Positions 1 to 6,510 are shown, counted from the stretch's first letter. The stretch: DNA of 8,202 nucleotides from an uncultured Clostridia bacterium (GCA_945933905.1 CAMEQX010000051.1:1-8202), one strand, 5' to 3'. The notes: generated by a model not told the origin, from the sequence alone. Translations and numbers: made by a program.

Positions 1-497
1 GGGGCAGCGTCAAATTCGTCAAGGGTAAGCCAATCGTTATCGAAAATCTCGTCCTTGCAAATTCCCTTCAGAAAACCTCCGCCGTGGTCCCAGATAATCA
101 AAGCTGTTTTCTTTGCGGGGAAATTATCCGTGCCCCAATCGATAAATTCCCGCAGCGTTGAGGAATTCCCCATACTCGACAGCTTTATTTCATCGAGAAG
201 CTCGGGTTTGTTGTCGGAAATCCTGTATCTTTGCAGCTTTTCTGCGGAAATTCCGTGCTTTTTCCAGCTCACCGCGCCGCCTGTTTCAATCACGACATTT
301 ACATTGTGCGGAATATCTGCGCTCAAAAGCTCCGAGATATCGTCAGAAGCCGCGCCGTTTTTGCTTTCAAGCGAGCTTCCGCACATATAAATCAGCAGCG
401 TGTAATCATCTGCCGCAGCGCTCGTGATTTCGTTTTTGCAGCCCGAGAATACCGCTAAAATAACCGAAAGCGCAATTATAATCAGCTTGTTCTTCAT
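1..497 (-). CDS. Clostripain-family (peptidase C11) lipoprotein, N-terminal part
   Basis: This is the first 165 residues of an exported cysteine peptidase; the gene continues past the left edge. A signal peptide (residues 1-19, hydrophobic stretch LIIIALSVILAVF) ends in the lipobox FSGC, with Cys20 as the lipidated residue, so the protein should be anchored to the outer face of the membrane. The mature part opens with YTLLIYMCGSSLE (residues 32-44), and residues 134-141 read IIWDHGGG. Both are typical of the C11 fold, and His138 matches the catalytic His of clostripain. The catalytic Cys normally lies roughly 50 residues further on and would be outside the window. C11 peptidases usually cleave after Arg or Lys; the specificity of this one cannot be read here. 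The ATG lies six bases after the stop of the large lipoprotein gene with no clear ribosome site, so translation is probably coupled to it. Family assignment is firm; substrate is unknown. Confidence 0.88.
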   Translation of the reverse strand, partial: MKNKLIIIALSVILAVFSGCKNEITSAAADDYTLLIYMCGSSLESKNGAASDDISELLSADIPHNVNVVIETGGAVSWKKHGISAEKLQRYRISDNKPELLDEIKLSSMGNSSTLREFIDWGTDNFPAKKTALIIWDHGGGFLKGICKDEIFDNDWLTLDEFDAA

Positions 498-503
498 ACG
501 GAT

Positions 504-2609
504 TTACGCAATCGGGAAGATGAAATAAGGCTCTCTGTAATTTGTGTTATAGAAGTATGCCGCCTCGTCACAGTACCAGTACCAATGACTTTCTCCGTAA
601 ATAGCTGCCTGAAGCACGACATAATTGTTTATGTACGAAGCTTTTTCAAGGTCATAGACTGTTGCGTCAAATTCCTTGTGAATTTGGAAATATTCTTTAG
701 TCGCCTTGCCTGATTCGTCCGAGTAGTCAGTAAGACTATATTCCTTCCCGTGCGTAAAATATAAACCTCCTCCTTGATTATAACGTTCATTATATAAGTC
801 GGAGTTTCTAGTTTCCAAAAGACCGACGGCTAAGCCATCTTTATTACACATCAATGTGCGCGAGCCGTCAAGCACAAGCTCCTTTTCAAGAACACCCGCG
901 GTTAAAATCTTTGTCGGATTTATCACGGTGCCATTTACCGAAGAACCATAATTATGCGCCAAATATTTAGAAGGAGCCTTAACAATGCCGCTGTTTGTAA
1001 GATAATAAGCGAATGTCATATCCTTGTAGGACACAAACCTATTGCTTTTTTTAAGTTCATTAAAGCGTTTTTCCATTATTTTCAAGCTCTTTGCATCAAG
1101 TATATTTTTTGAAAGCAAAGTTGTTTTTTCAAACAATTCAGGATAGACAAAATCGCCGAGGGGAAGATGCAGGCTCGTGTCACTTGCGCTATTCCCCACA
1201 TAAACAAAAGCCCTTGCACCGTTATCCTCATATCCTAAATAGCACCATTCGTTAGTATAGCGAGGAGAAGCGTCGGAAGCGCCGCTTCTGGTTTTGAAAT
1301 TGATTTTCATATTATATTCAGCGGCGCTTACACGCAGTGTCACAGGTCTTTCAATCACATAGCAGTACGAATAACCCTCCGGCTCGTCGTATAAGCCGTC
1401 GTCATTTTTTATGTGGTCAAGAGCCTTGTGAGCGGCTTCGGTTACAGCATTTCCGCCCGATATGTCGTATTTTTCCGCAAAAGACGCCATAACACCGTAA
1501 TTGTAAAGCATCACCACAAGCGAGTTTCTGATGTTTTCGATATCCTGCTTGGCTTCCGACTGGAAATTGTACTTGTACTTCATCATTTCATCGAATGAAT
1601 CAAGTATCTTCTGTTCGCTGTAAATCTGCTTGCAGAAATTCACATAATCGCTTCTGATTTCGTTTAAAAAGCCGCTTGTGAGATGCTTGAACGAAATCTG
1701 CCGGAAAATATAGCCGTAGAGGATTTCGCCCGTTTTTTCGGTGTATTCGATTGAATTATCGCCGTTTTCATTCAGCTTCTTCACTGCGTTTCCCAAATCC
1801 GTTTTAAGCGCCGCCGCAAGCTCGTCGCAGAATGCAAATGAACCTCTTTTGCCGAAAACCGCGTTGCAGGAATTAAACGTGTCATCATCAAGCGGGATTG
1901 TCACGGTTTTGGCAATTTTCTTGGCGTCCACGCTGTAAGACGTGTTGTTTTTATTCGGTATCGCGAGTTTGCCTTCCTCATCATAATAGAGAATAAGCTC
2001 GCTTCCGTGCTCGGAGCTGATATAATCCACAAGTGAACGGCGGCAGTCCGAAATGTAGGAATTTACGGTTTTGTCCAACTTTTCAACATAGTTTGTGTTG
2101 AAGCTGTTCCACTTGCTCTCAAGCTGAAGCAGCGTATTTTTCTGCGTCTCGGAGATTATTTCATCGCCGTATTTCTCGACGGTGTTTCTCAAATCCTTTA
2201 TCTCGCAGTCGAGGTTGTTGACCATTGATTTGATGTCGGTAACAATCGACAAAATCTGCGCGGTTTCTCCGTCAGAGCCCGAATCAACGCCGAGAAGAGA
2301 GAAAACCGCACCGATAAAGTCGCCGGAATAAAACTCGGAAAGCGAAACGGATTGAATGATAGTCGCGATATTTACGATATCGTTGATTAAGGTTTCGGAC
2401 GAGTAATTCGTGAATTTCTCGACAAGATTATCAATCGCGTCGCCATTCGCCCTGCTTGTTTCAAAGGCATAGGAAAGCCCCGCGCTGTTGTTATCGGAAG
2501 CCGTTCCCCACAAGTCAAAAAGCTTATTGTCCGAAATCTCGGCATATCCGTTGAATATTTTTCTGTCCTTATCCGCGGTGAATGTGAATTCGATATCGCA
2601 GCCTCGGAA
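504..2609 (-). CDS. Large lipoprotein, C-terminal part (frame shifted from its 5' part)
   Basis: This open frame (about 701 codons) is the continuation of the lipoprotein gene that starts at 3865, displaced by one base. The first in-frame start candidate is a TTG at 2513 with no ribosome site before it, and 32 sense codons of repeat-like sequence precede that TTG, so independent translation is unlikely. In the joined protein this part is about residues 420-1120. It first completes the third beta-type repeat (ending near NGYAEIS). Next comes a hydrophobic helical stretch (about joined residues 492-527), then a predicted coiled coil (about 537-571; I..V..I..MV..L heptads) and further long helices. 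The last 300 residues look like mixed alpha/beta with many Tyr and Trp, ending in an aromatic-rich tail (HWYWYCDEAAYFYNTNY). I recognise no catalytic motif or named family. The stop is six bases before the protease gene. The helical part loosely recalls bundles of pore-forming toxins, but that is only an impression. Confidence 0.72.
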   Translation of the reverse strand, partial: FRGCDIEFTFTADKDRKIFNGYAEISDNKLFDLWGTASDNNSAGLSYAFETSRANGDAIDNLVEKFTNYSSETLINDIVNIATIIQSVSLSEFYSGDFIGAVFSLLGVDSGSDGETAQILSIVTDIKSMVNNLDCEIKDLRNTVEKYGDEIISETQKNTLLQLESKWNSFNTNYVEKLDKTVNSYISDCRRSLVDYISSEHGSELILYYDEEGKLAIPNKNNTSYSVDAKKIAKTVTIPLDDDTFNSCNAVFGKRGSFAFCDELAAALKTDLGNAVKKLNENGDNSIEYTEKTGEILYGYIFRQISFKHLTSGFLNEIRSDYVNFCKQIYSEQKILDSFDEMMKYKYNFQSEAKQDIENIRNSLVVMLYNYGVMASFAEKYDISGGNAVTEAAHKALDHIKNDDGLYDEPEGYSYCYVIERPVTLRVSAAEYNMKINFKTRSGASDASPRYTNEWCYLGYEDNGARAFVYVGNSASDTSLHLPLGDFVYPELFEKTTLLSKNILDAKSLKIMEKRFNELKKSNRFVSYKDMTFAYYLTNSGIVKAPSKYLAHNYGSSVNGTVINPTKILTAGVLEKELVLDGSRTLMCNKDGLAVGLLETRNSDLYNERYNQGGGLYFTHGKEYSLTDYSDESGKATKEYFQIHKEFDATVYDLEKASYINNYVVLQAAIYGESHWYWYCDEAAYFYNTNYREPYFIFPIA

Positions 2610-3865
2610 TTTTTGACGGAAATTATCTCCGCGCCCTCAAAATCGCCGCTGAATTTGATATCCGACTTTGACAGCTCTTTCAGCTCGCCGCTTCGTGAAA
2701 AAAGCTGCGCTGCCGCTTTGAATTTGTCCGAGCTGCCATCGGGCTTTTCAAGCGACTTTATCACGCCGCCAAGCGAAGCGCAGCAAGCCGTAATCTCAAG
2801 CGTTATCCCATCGCCGCCAACCGCCTTTGAGCCGATTTCAAGCGTTTTTCCGTATAACGAGTTTACCGCTTCGTCAAGACTCGGCTTATCGGTTTTTACA
2901 TAAATTTTCAGAGAAGTTTTGTCATCGGAAATTTTTACGCTCTGAACCGAATTTCCCTCGATTTTTACAAGCGCCGCAAGCTCTTCGTTTGACATTTCAA
3001 GCGTCTTTCCGAAAACGTCTGCGTCAAAGCTCAAAAGCCCGTTTTCAAGCGAAAAGGTTTTCGCATTTATATACAAATCAAGATTTTCAACGTCGGTTTT
3101 TGCAAGAATTTTTTCACCCGATTTTGTCGAGGAAGAACCAAGCTCAACATATCCCGAAACCGTCGCGGAAGCCTTTATTTCGCCGTTTGTTTCGAGAGTG
3201 ATTTTGTCATCTTTAACCGAAACGGAGGTTGCCTCCAAGTTCTCAAAAGCACCCGAAAACGCTATATCGGCGGGCTCAATTTTTTCGCTTAAATTTGTGT
3301 TTGAAAGCTGAAGCTCCAGAGTCGGATTTTTCATTCCGTTTTTCAGATTTTTCGTCGTGATTTCAGCCTGAGGCGCGGTGATTTCATCAAGAAAAACCTG
3401 CTCAAAGCCCATAACAAAGCGATTTTCCTCGACAGCGTCCTTATGTACATAGAAAAGATACAAGCAAAAATAATCGTACTCGGGCTCCTTGAAGCTTATT
3501 TCAACGGATTTGTCGTCTTTGCTATCAACAGTGAATTTTTCAACGATTTTTTCGTGAAAAAGCTCCTCGGAAATTTCTTTGCCTGTCGCGGAATTTATAT
3601 CCGCTTTTGATAAAGGATACGCGGCAACACGAACGCTGTCGCTTGTAATTTCCGATTTGAAGCTCGCGTTCCCGACGGAAAGCGTCACATATCTTGTCCC
3701 GTCTTTTTCATTCGAGATAACCTCGGCGATATCCATTTGCGCGTAATCCTCGTCGGTTATCTTCCATTTCCCTTCCCAAGTCGGCGCGTTCGAGCAACCG
3801 ACAAGGCTAAGGCAAAATATTACACAAAGCAGCGCCGCCAAAATCCTTTTAAATCCCATTCTCAT
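2387..3865 (-). CDS. Large lipoprotein, N-terminal part (true frame ends near 2612)
   Basis: This is the 5' part of a large surface lipoprotein of unknown function. The ATG at 3865 follows an AAGGAG site (3873-3878) at seven bases. The signal peptide ends in lipobox LVGC with Cys24, so export and lipid anchoring are likely. Residues 27-160 form one beta-rich domain beginning PTWEGKWKI. After it come three degenerate repeats of roughly 100 residues, recognisable by SGAFENLEATSVSV (near 204), KIEGNSVQSVKI (near 301) and SGDFEGAEIISVK (near 406), suggesting a string of Ig-like or similar beta modules. From about residue 419 the frame turns into low-quality sequence rich in Arg, Thr and Pro and stops at 2387. 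The plausible protein continues in the -1 frame instead, so the last ~73 residues of this frame are probably not natural. It heads an operon with the clostripain-like peptidase and is divergent from a two-component system. Confidence 0.78.
   Translation of the reverse strand: MRMGFKRILAALLCVIFCLSLVGCSNAPTWEGKWKITDEDYAQMDIAEVISNEKDGTRYVTLSVGNASFKSEITSDSVRVAAYPLSKADINSATGKEISEELFHEKIVEKFTVDSKDDKSVEISFKEPEYDYFCLYLFYVHKDAVEENRFVMGFEQVFLDEITAPQAEITTKNLKNGMKNPTLELQLSNTNLSEKIEPADIAFSGAFENLEATSVSVKDDKITLETNGEIKASATVSGYVELGSSSTKSGEKILAKTDVENLDLYINAKTFSLENGLLSFDADVFGKTLEMSNEELAALVKIEGNSVQSVKISDDKTSLKIYVKTDKPSLDEAVNSLYGKTLEIGSKAVGGDGITLEITACCASLGGVIKSLEKPDGSSDKFKAAAQLFSRSGELKELSKSDIKFSGDFEGAEIISVKNSEAAISNSHSPRIRTEKYSTDMPRFRTISFLTCGERLPITTARGFPMPLKQAGRMATRLIILSRNSRITRPKP
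2602..2614 (-). other. One-base frameshift joining the two halves of the large lipoprotein gene
   Basis: On the coding strand this stretch contains an A5 run (complement of 2610-2614) and a GG pair (2602-2603). Reading GTC AAA AAT TCC leads into the dead-end frame. One extra A, or one extra G, switches to the long downstream frame, giving SVKKFRGCDIEFTF or SVKNSEGCDIEFTF. The downstream segment then matches the earlier repeat (NGYAEIS against SGYVELG at residues 237-243), which shows where the correct frame lies. A sequencing or assembly error, a real inactivating deletion, or ribosomal slippage would all look the same here. CAAAAAT is not a good -1 slippery heptamer, so the first two are more likely. 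Confidence 0.75.
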
Positions 3866-3916
3866 CGTGTTTCTCCTTCAAAAAACCACAAAATCCGAGT
3901 TGTGTTATTCATAAAA

Positions 3917-3925
3917 ATTATATCA
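3917..3925 (-). promoter_or_regulatory. Extended -10 promoter for the lipoprotein/protease operon
   Basis: On the minus strand the sequence is TGATATAAT: a perfect -10 hexamer with the extended -10 TG one base upstream. It lies about 50 bases before the ATG at 3865. No good -35 box is seen at 16-18 bases; the region there is T-rich (GTTTTT), as extended -10 promoters tolerate. An imperfect inverted repeat, GTGAC-N6-GTTAC (3934-3949), covers the expected -35 area and could be an operator. Confidence 0.6.
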
Positions 3926-3933
3926 CAAGCGGC

Positions 3934-3949
3934 GTGACAAAAACGTTAC
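3934..3949. promoter_or_regulatory. Imperfect inverted repeat, possible operator
   Basis: GTGAC-AAAAAC-GTTAC is a dyad with one mismatched pair. It sits over the -35 area of the minus-strand promoter and about 35 bases upstream of the plus-strand -35 box, so a protein bound here could affect either gene set. The sequence is short and could be chance. Confidence 0.25.
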
Positions 3950-3983
3950 AAATACACAAGATAAGCAAAATTATTCAAACCAC

Positions 3984-4012
3984 TTGATTTTCCCGATTTA
4001 ATGGAGTATAAT
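3984..4012 (+). promoter_or_regulatory. Sigma-A type promoter of the sensor kinase operon
   Basis: TTGATT (3984-3989) and a perfect TATAAT (4007-4012) are separated by 17 bases, the ideal housekeeping spacing. Transcription would begin near 4019, leaving a leader of about 24 bases before the TTG start at 4043. The leader includes the G-rich ribosome site. Confidence 0.75.
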
Positions 4013-4042
4013 GAAATAAAAATCTAAAAAGGGGGGCGCGCG

Positions 4043-5344
4043 TTGGATTTTAACGAGTATATCTATCTCAACATCGGGCTGTATCTGTTCGCGATATTGG
4101 TTACGCTGGCGCTGCTGGTAGGCACAGCCGCCGATAATACCCCGAAGCGACCGTTTATGAAGCTGTTCATCGCGCTGCTTGCGGATAATATAATTGCGCT
4201 GCTCGGTGAAACGGGACTATGGTTTTTCGGCGGAGATAAAAATAATCTTGTGCTGCTTAAAATATCGGAGTTTTTTGCATTCGGCGGGGGCGCGGTGCTT
4301 ATCGTACTGTACAGCTATTGCCTACTGGAATTTATCCGCGAGAAAACCGATAAGGTTCACAGAATTTTGGTGCATATAAATGCCGGCATCTGCGGCGTTT
4401 ATTTCATTTTGATTATAATTTCCCTCTTTAACGGAATGTTGTTCGGAGTTGACGAAAACGGCTGTTATACGGACGGTCCGTTATACTGGCTGGTGCGGGT
4501 GCTGGATATAGTCACAATACTGATTGCAATGAGCATTGTAATCAGTCATCACAAGGCGCTTTCCGTGCGGGGAACGCTCTCGCTGCTGTCGTTTTGCATT
4601 TTGCCGATTGCTGTTCAGCCCGTGCTGTTGTTCTGGGACGCAACTCCGTTAAGTATAGCCACAACGATTTCTCTGATAATAATGTTTGTCCTTTTTCAGC
4701 GCGAAACTATGCGGCGATTGGCTCAGGCAGAAATCAAGCTTGCCGAAAAAGAACGCTTTCTCACGGAGCAGCGTATTGCCGCTATGATAAGCCAAATCAG
4801 ACCTCATTTTATATACAACACGCTCGGCACGATATGTCAATTATGTCTTGAACAGCCCGAAAAGGCGGCAACGCTCACGCAGGATTTTTCGCAGTATCTT
4901 CGCGGAAATTTCAGCGAGCTTGACAACAACAAGCCCATTCTTTTAAGCCGAGAGCTCGAGCACGTCAGGCATTATGTCAACATAGAAAACGTGCGTTTTC
5001 CCGATATAACCGTGAGCTTTGATGTGCGCTGCGATGATTTTTTCCTGCCGGCGCTGTCGATTCAGCCGCTTGTCGAAAACGCGATAAAGCACGGGTTGAT
5101 GGGCTTGGAAAGCGGCGGGAGCGTCACCGTTCACGCTTATGAAACAGATGATGAATATTGCGTAAAAGCGAGTGACAACGGCGTTGGATTTGACGTAAAC
5201 AAACAGCTCGACGACAAGCAGCACATCGGGATAAAAAATATCCGCGAACGCGTCGAAACAATGTGCGGAGGAACGCTTGTTGTAGAAAGCGGTTTGGGCT
5301 GCGGGACAACAGCTGTTATTACTATTCCAAAGGAGGTTTCGTGA
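4043..5344 (+). CDS. Seven-TM sensor histidine kinase, LytS/YehU type
   Basis: This membrane sensor kinase (433 residues) phosphorylates a partner regulator, almost surely the next gene. Seven hydrophobic segments are visible at about residues 9-29, 38-62, 73-98, 111-135, 147-168, 176-198 and 203-219, with little extracytoplasmic sequence, so the signal may be sensed in or at the membrane. A helical linker (220-247) leads to the His_kinase domain: ISQIRPHFIYNTL carries the phospho-acceptor His255. The ATPase domain follows with the N box QPLVENAIKHG (Asn346), the G1 box DNGVGF (378-383) and the G2 region GIKNIRERV (from 396). The start is TTG, seven bases after an AAAAGGGGGG stretch at 4027-4036; the nearest upstream ATG (4011) is out of frame and the next internal Met is residue 39, inside TM2. 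The stop TGA shares its A with the ATG of the regulator. It is divergent from the lipoprotein operon. The signal is unknown. Confidence 0.92.
   Translation: MDFNEYIYLNIGLYLFAILVTLALLVGTAADNTPKRPFMKLFIALLADNIIALLGETGLWFFGGDKNNLVLLKISEFFAFGGGAVLIVLYSYCLLEFIREKTDKVHRILVHINAGICGVYFILIIISLFNGMLFGVDENGCYTDGPLYWLVRVLDIVTILIAMSIVISHHKALSVRGTLSLLSFCILPIAVQPVLLFWDATPLSIATTISLIIMFVLFQRETMRRLAQAEIKLAEKERFLTEQRIAAMISQIRPHFIYNTLGTICQLCLEQPEKAATLTQDFSQYLRGNFSELDNNKPILLSRELEHVRHYVNIENVRFPDITVSFDVRCDDFFLPALSIQPLVENAIKHGLMGLESGGSVTVHAYETDDEYCVKASDNGVGFDVNKQLDDKQHIGIKNIRERVETMCGGTLVVESGLGCGTTAVITIPKEVS
5329..5336 (+). promoter_or_regulatory. Ribosome binding site fixing the response regulator start
   Basis: AAAGGAGG is a near-perfect Shine-Dalgarno site inside the last codons of the kinase gene, seven bases before ATG 5344. 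It rules out the earlier in-frame start candidate at 5263, which would add 27 residues ahead of the receiver domain. Confidence 0.85.
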
Positions 5345-6123
5345 TGAAAGCACTCGCCGCAGATGACGAGAAGTTTATGCTGAACGCGCTTTCCGCGGCG
5401 GTTAAAGCCTCTCCCGATATTGACGAAGTAACCGAGTTTACAAGCTGCTCCGCTGCGCTTGAATGGGCAAAGGAAAACACCGCAGATGTCGCGTTTTTGG
5501 ACATAAGTATGCGTGGAATTGGCGGGCTTGCTCTTGCCCAAAAGCTGCTGGAGCTGCACCCGAAAATGAAGATTGTTTTCTGCACGGGACATTCCGAATA
5601 TGCCGTGGACGCGTTTAAAATACACGTTTCGGGGTATCTTATGAAGCCGATTACCGCCGCGGCTGTTCAAAGGGAAATTGACCATATTAAGCTGACTGCC
5701 GAAGCGAAAAAACTGCTCACGATACGCTGTTTCGGGACTTTCGAGATATTTGCTGACGGAAAACCGCTTGCCTTTAAGCGCTCGAAAGCGAAAGAAGTGT
5801 TCGCGGTACTGACTGACCGGCGCGGCTCGGGGATTACTGCAAAGCAGATTTGCGCGGTGATTTGGCAGGATAACACGGACGATTTCAAGAATATGAATTA
5901 CCTGCGGCAAGCCTTCAGCGACCTTCGGAAAACGCTCGAGGGCGTTGGTGCGGAAGATGTTCTGCTGCATGCGGGAATACGCTACTCGCTGAACACCGAG
6001 CTTGTGGACTGCGACTATTTCAGGTTTTTGCAGTGCGGAAAGCCTTCTTTCAGCGGTGAATATATGAAACAATACAGCTGGGCAGAGGAAACCTGCGCGA
6101 TGCTTTTAAATCGCGGACAATAG
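5344..6123 (+). CDS. Response regulator, receiver plus SARP-type winged-helix domain
   Basis: This is a cytoplasmic DNA-binding regulator (259 residues), probably phosphorylated by the kinase encoded just before it. Residues 1-115 are a receiver domain: acidic pair Asp7-Asp8, phospho-acceptor Asp53 in AFLDISM, Thr81 in FCTGHSEYA, and Lys101 in GYLMKPI. Residues 125-228 resemble the OmpR/SARP winged helix (IRCFGTFEIFADGKPLAFKR; then KAKEVFAVL, ITAKQICAVIW, and YLRQAFSDLRKTLE). This is the layout of COG3947 (REC, wHTH, BTAD). The BTAD part seems reduced: only its opening helix (SGEYMKQYSWAEETCAML) remains before the stop, and a terminator follows at once, so this short end looks natural. LytS-type kinases more often pair with LytTR regulators; the SARP-type output is less usual. 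The TGATG overlap with the kinase stop and the AAAGGAGG site define the start. Targets are unknown; the divergent lipoprotein operon is a reasonable guess. Confidence 0.9.
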   Translation: MKALAADDEKFMLNALSAAVKASPDIDEVTEFTSCSAALEWAKENTADVAFLDISMRGIGGLALAQKLLELHPKMKIVFCTGHSEYAVDAFKIHVSGYLMKPITAAAVQREIDHIKLTAEAKKLLTIRCFGTFEIFADGKPLAFKRSKAKEVFAVLTDRRGSGITAKQICAVIWQDNTDDFKNMNYLRQAFSDLRKTLEGVGAEDVLLHAGIRYSLNTELVDCDYFRFLQCGKPSFSGEYMKQYSWAEETCAMLLNRGQ

Positions 6124-6141
6124 CTTACATCACAAAAAAAG

Positions 6142-6178
6142 ACAGCCTCAAAGCAATTTGGGGGCTGTTTTTTGTTTT
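6142..6178 (+). terminator. Intrinsic terminator of the two-component operon
   Basis: ACAGCCTCAAA (6142-6152) pairs with TTTGGGGGCTGT (6157-6168) around a GCAA tetraloop, with one bulged G. It is followed by TTTTTTGTTTT. It begins 18 bases after the regulator stop. An A-run on the other side (6134-6140) would also allow weak termination in the opposite direction. Confidence 0.9.
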
Positions 6179-6342
6179 CTTCTGCCGATTTGCGAAATGA
6201 AGCTCGGTTATTGGTTCTCATAAACCGATGAAATTAAGCTGTCGTGGTTTTTTTACACTGGTGAAAACAGAAAATCTCCGCTTGAATAAAAAAAGTTTTA
6301 ATCAACTGATTTTACTCAATTTTGACAATGAGAATAGTATAA

Positions 6343-6375
6343 AAAGCCGCTTTTTATTTGATAGAAGGCGGCTTT
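6343..6375. terminator. Long terminator-like hairpin
   Basis: AAAGCCGCTTTTTA pairs with TAGAAGGCGGCTTT around a TTTGA loop, giving 14 pairs with two G-T pairs. On the plus strand the following T-run is broken (TTTGTGCTTTT). On the minus strand the stem runs straight into TTTTTATA, a better terminator tail, though no minus-strand gene reads toward it in this window. It could be a back-up terminator, an antisense blocker or the end of a small RNA. Confidence 0.5.
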
Positions 6376-6442
6376 GTGCTTTTGCATTTGCGGAAATGAT
6401 ATTAACTTTTGGGTACTATAAATTTACAATAATATATGAAAA

Positions 6443-6478
6443 ATAAATTTTCGTGACCGAATTTCAGATAAATTTCGT
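6443..6478 (+). repeat. Direct repeat upstream of the ECF sigma gene
   Basis: ATAAATTTTCGT (6443-6454) recurs as ATAAATTTCGT (6468-6478), with starts 25 bases apart. The two copies differ by one T. They lie 33-68 bases before the sigma gene start, where regulatory sites are expected. The region is AT-rich, so chance similarity is possible. Confidence 0.4.
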
Positions 6479-6479
6479 C
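6454..6479 (+). promoter_or_regulatory. Candidate ECF-type promoter, possibly autoregulated
   Basis: TGACC (6454-6458) and CGTC (6476-6479) are 17 bases apart, resembling the AAC-type -35 and CGTC -10 of many ECF promoters. A start near 6486 would leave a 25-base leader with the AAAGGG ribosome site. ECF sigma genes often drive their own promoter. The -35 match is weak, and no good sigma-A promoter was found upstream as an alternative. Confidence 0.27.
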
Positions 6480-6510
6480 TGTTTAAATAGAGGGAAAAGG
6501 GTGTGAAAAA

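Larger units (their letters stand above)
6124..6510. other. Intergenic region between the two-component system and the sigma factor operon
   Basis: This 387-base AT-rich gap holds no convincing gene. It contains the terminator of the regulator gene (6142-6178), a small six-base stem TCGGTT/AACCGA (6204-6228), a longer hairpin (6343-6375), and a direct repeat just before the sigma gene (6443-6478). A TTGACA is present at 6322-6327 but has no -10 box at usable spacing: the nearest TATAAA (6338) is only ten bases away. A 72-codon open frame at 6228-6446 runs across the long hairpin and lacks a ribosome site, so it is not counted as a gene. Confidence 0.6.

Noticed and set aside
2610..2614. Programmed -1 ribosomal frameshift at the A5 run
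   Set aside because: The heptamer C AAA AAT does not fit the X XXY YYZ rule, and no obvious stimulatory site was identified. A one-base deletion or sequencing error is simpler.
3932..3951. TGTAAC on the minus strand as an ECF -35 element for the lipoprotein operon
   Set aside because: No CGTC, CGAC or CGTA -10 element lies 16-17 bases downstream; the extended -10 TGATATAAT explains the promoter better.
5263..5343. Longer N-terminus for the response regulator
   Set aside because: The receiver domain begins directly at MKALAADD, and AAAGGAGG is correctly spaced only for ATG 5344; the extra residues lie within the kinase gene in another frame.
5137..6072. 311-codon open frame on the minus strand
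   Set aside because: It lies antisense to the kinase and response regulator genes, whose domain motifs are unmistakable. Its own product is Arg, His and Cys-rich without a recognisable domain, and no ribosome site was noted.
6322..6343. TTGACA ... TATAAA as a promoter
   Set aside because: The boxes are only ten bases apart, too close for a sigma-A promoter.
6228..6446. 72-codon plus-strand open frame in the intergenic gap
   Set aside because: No ribosome site, no recognisable protein features, and it reads through the long hairpin at 6343-6375.
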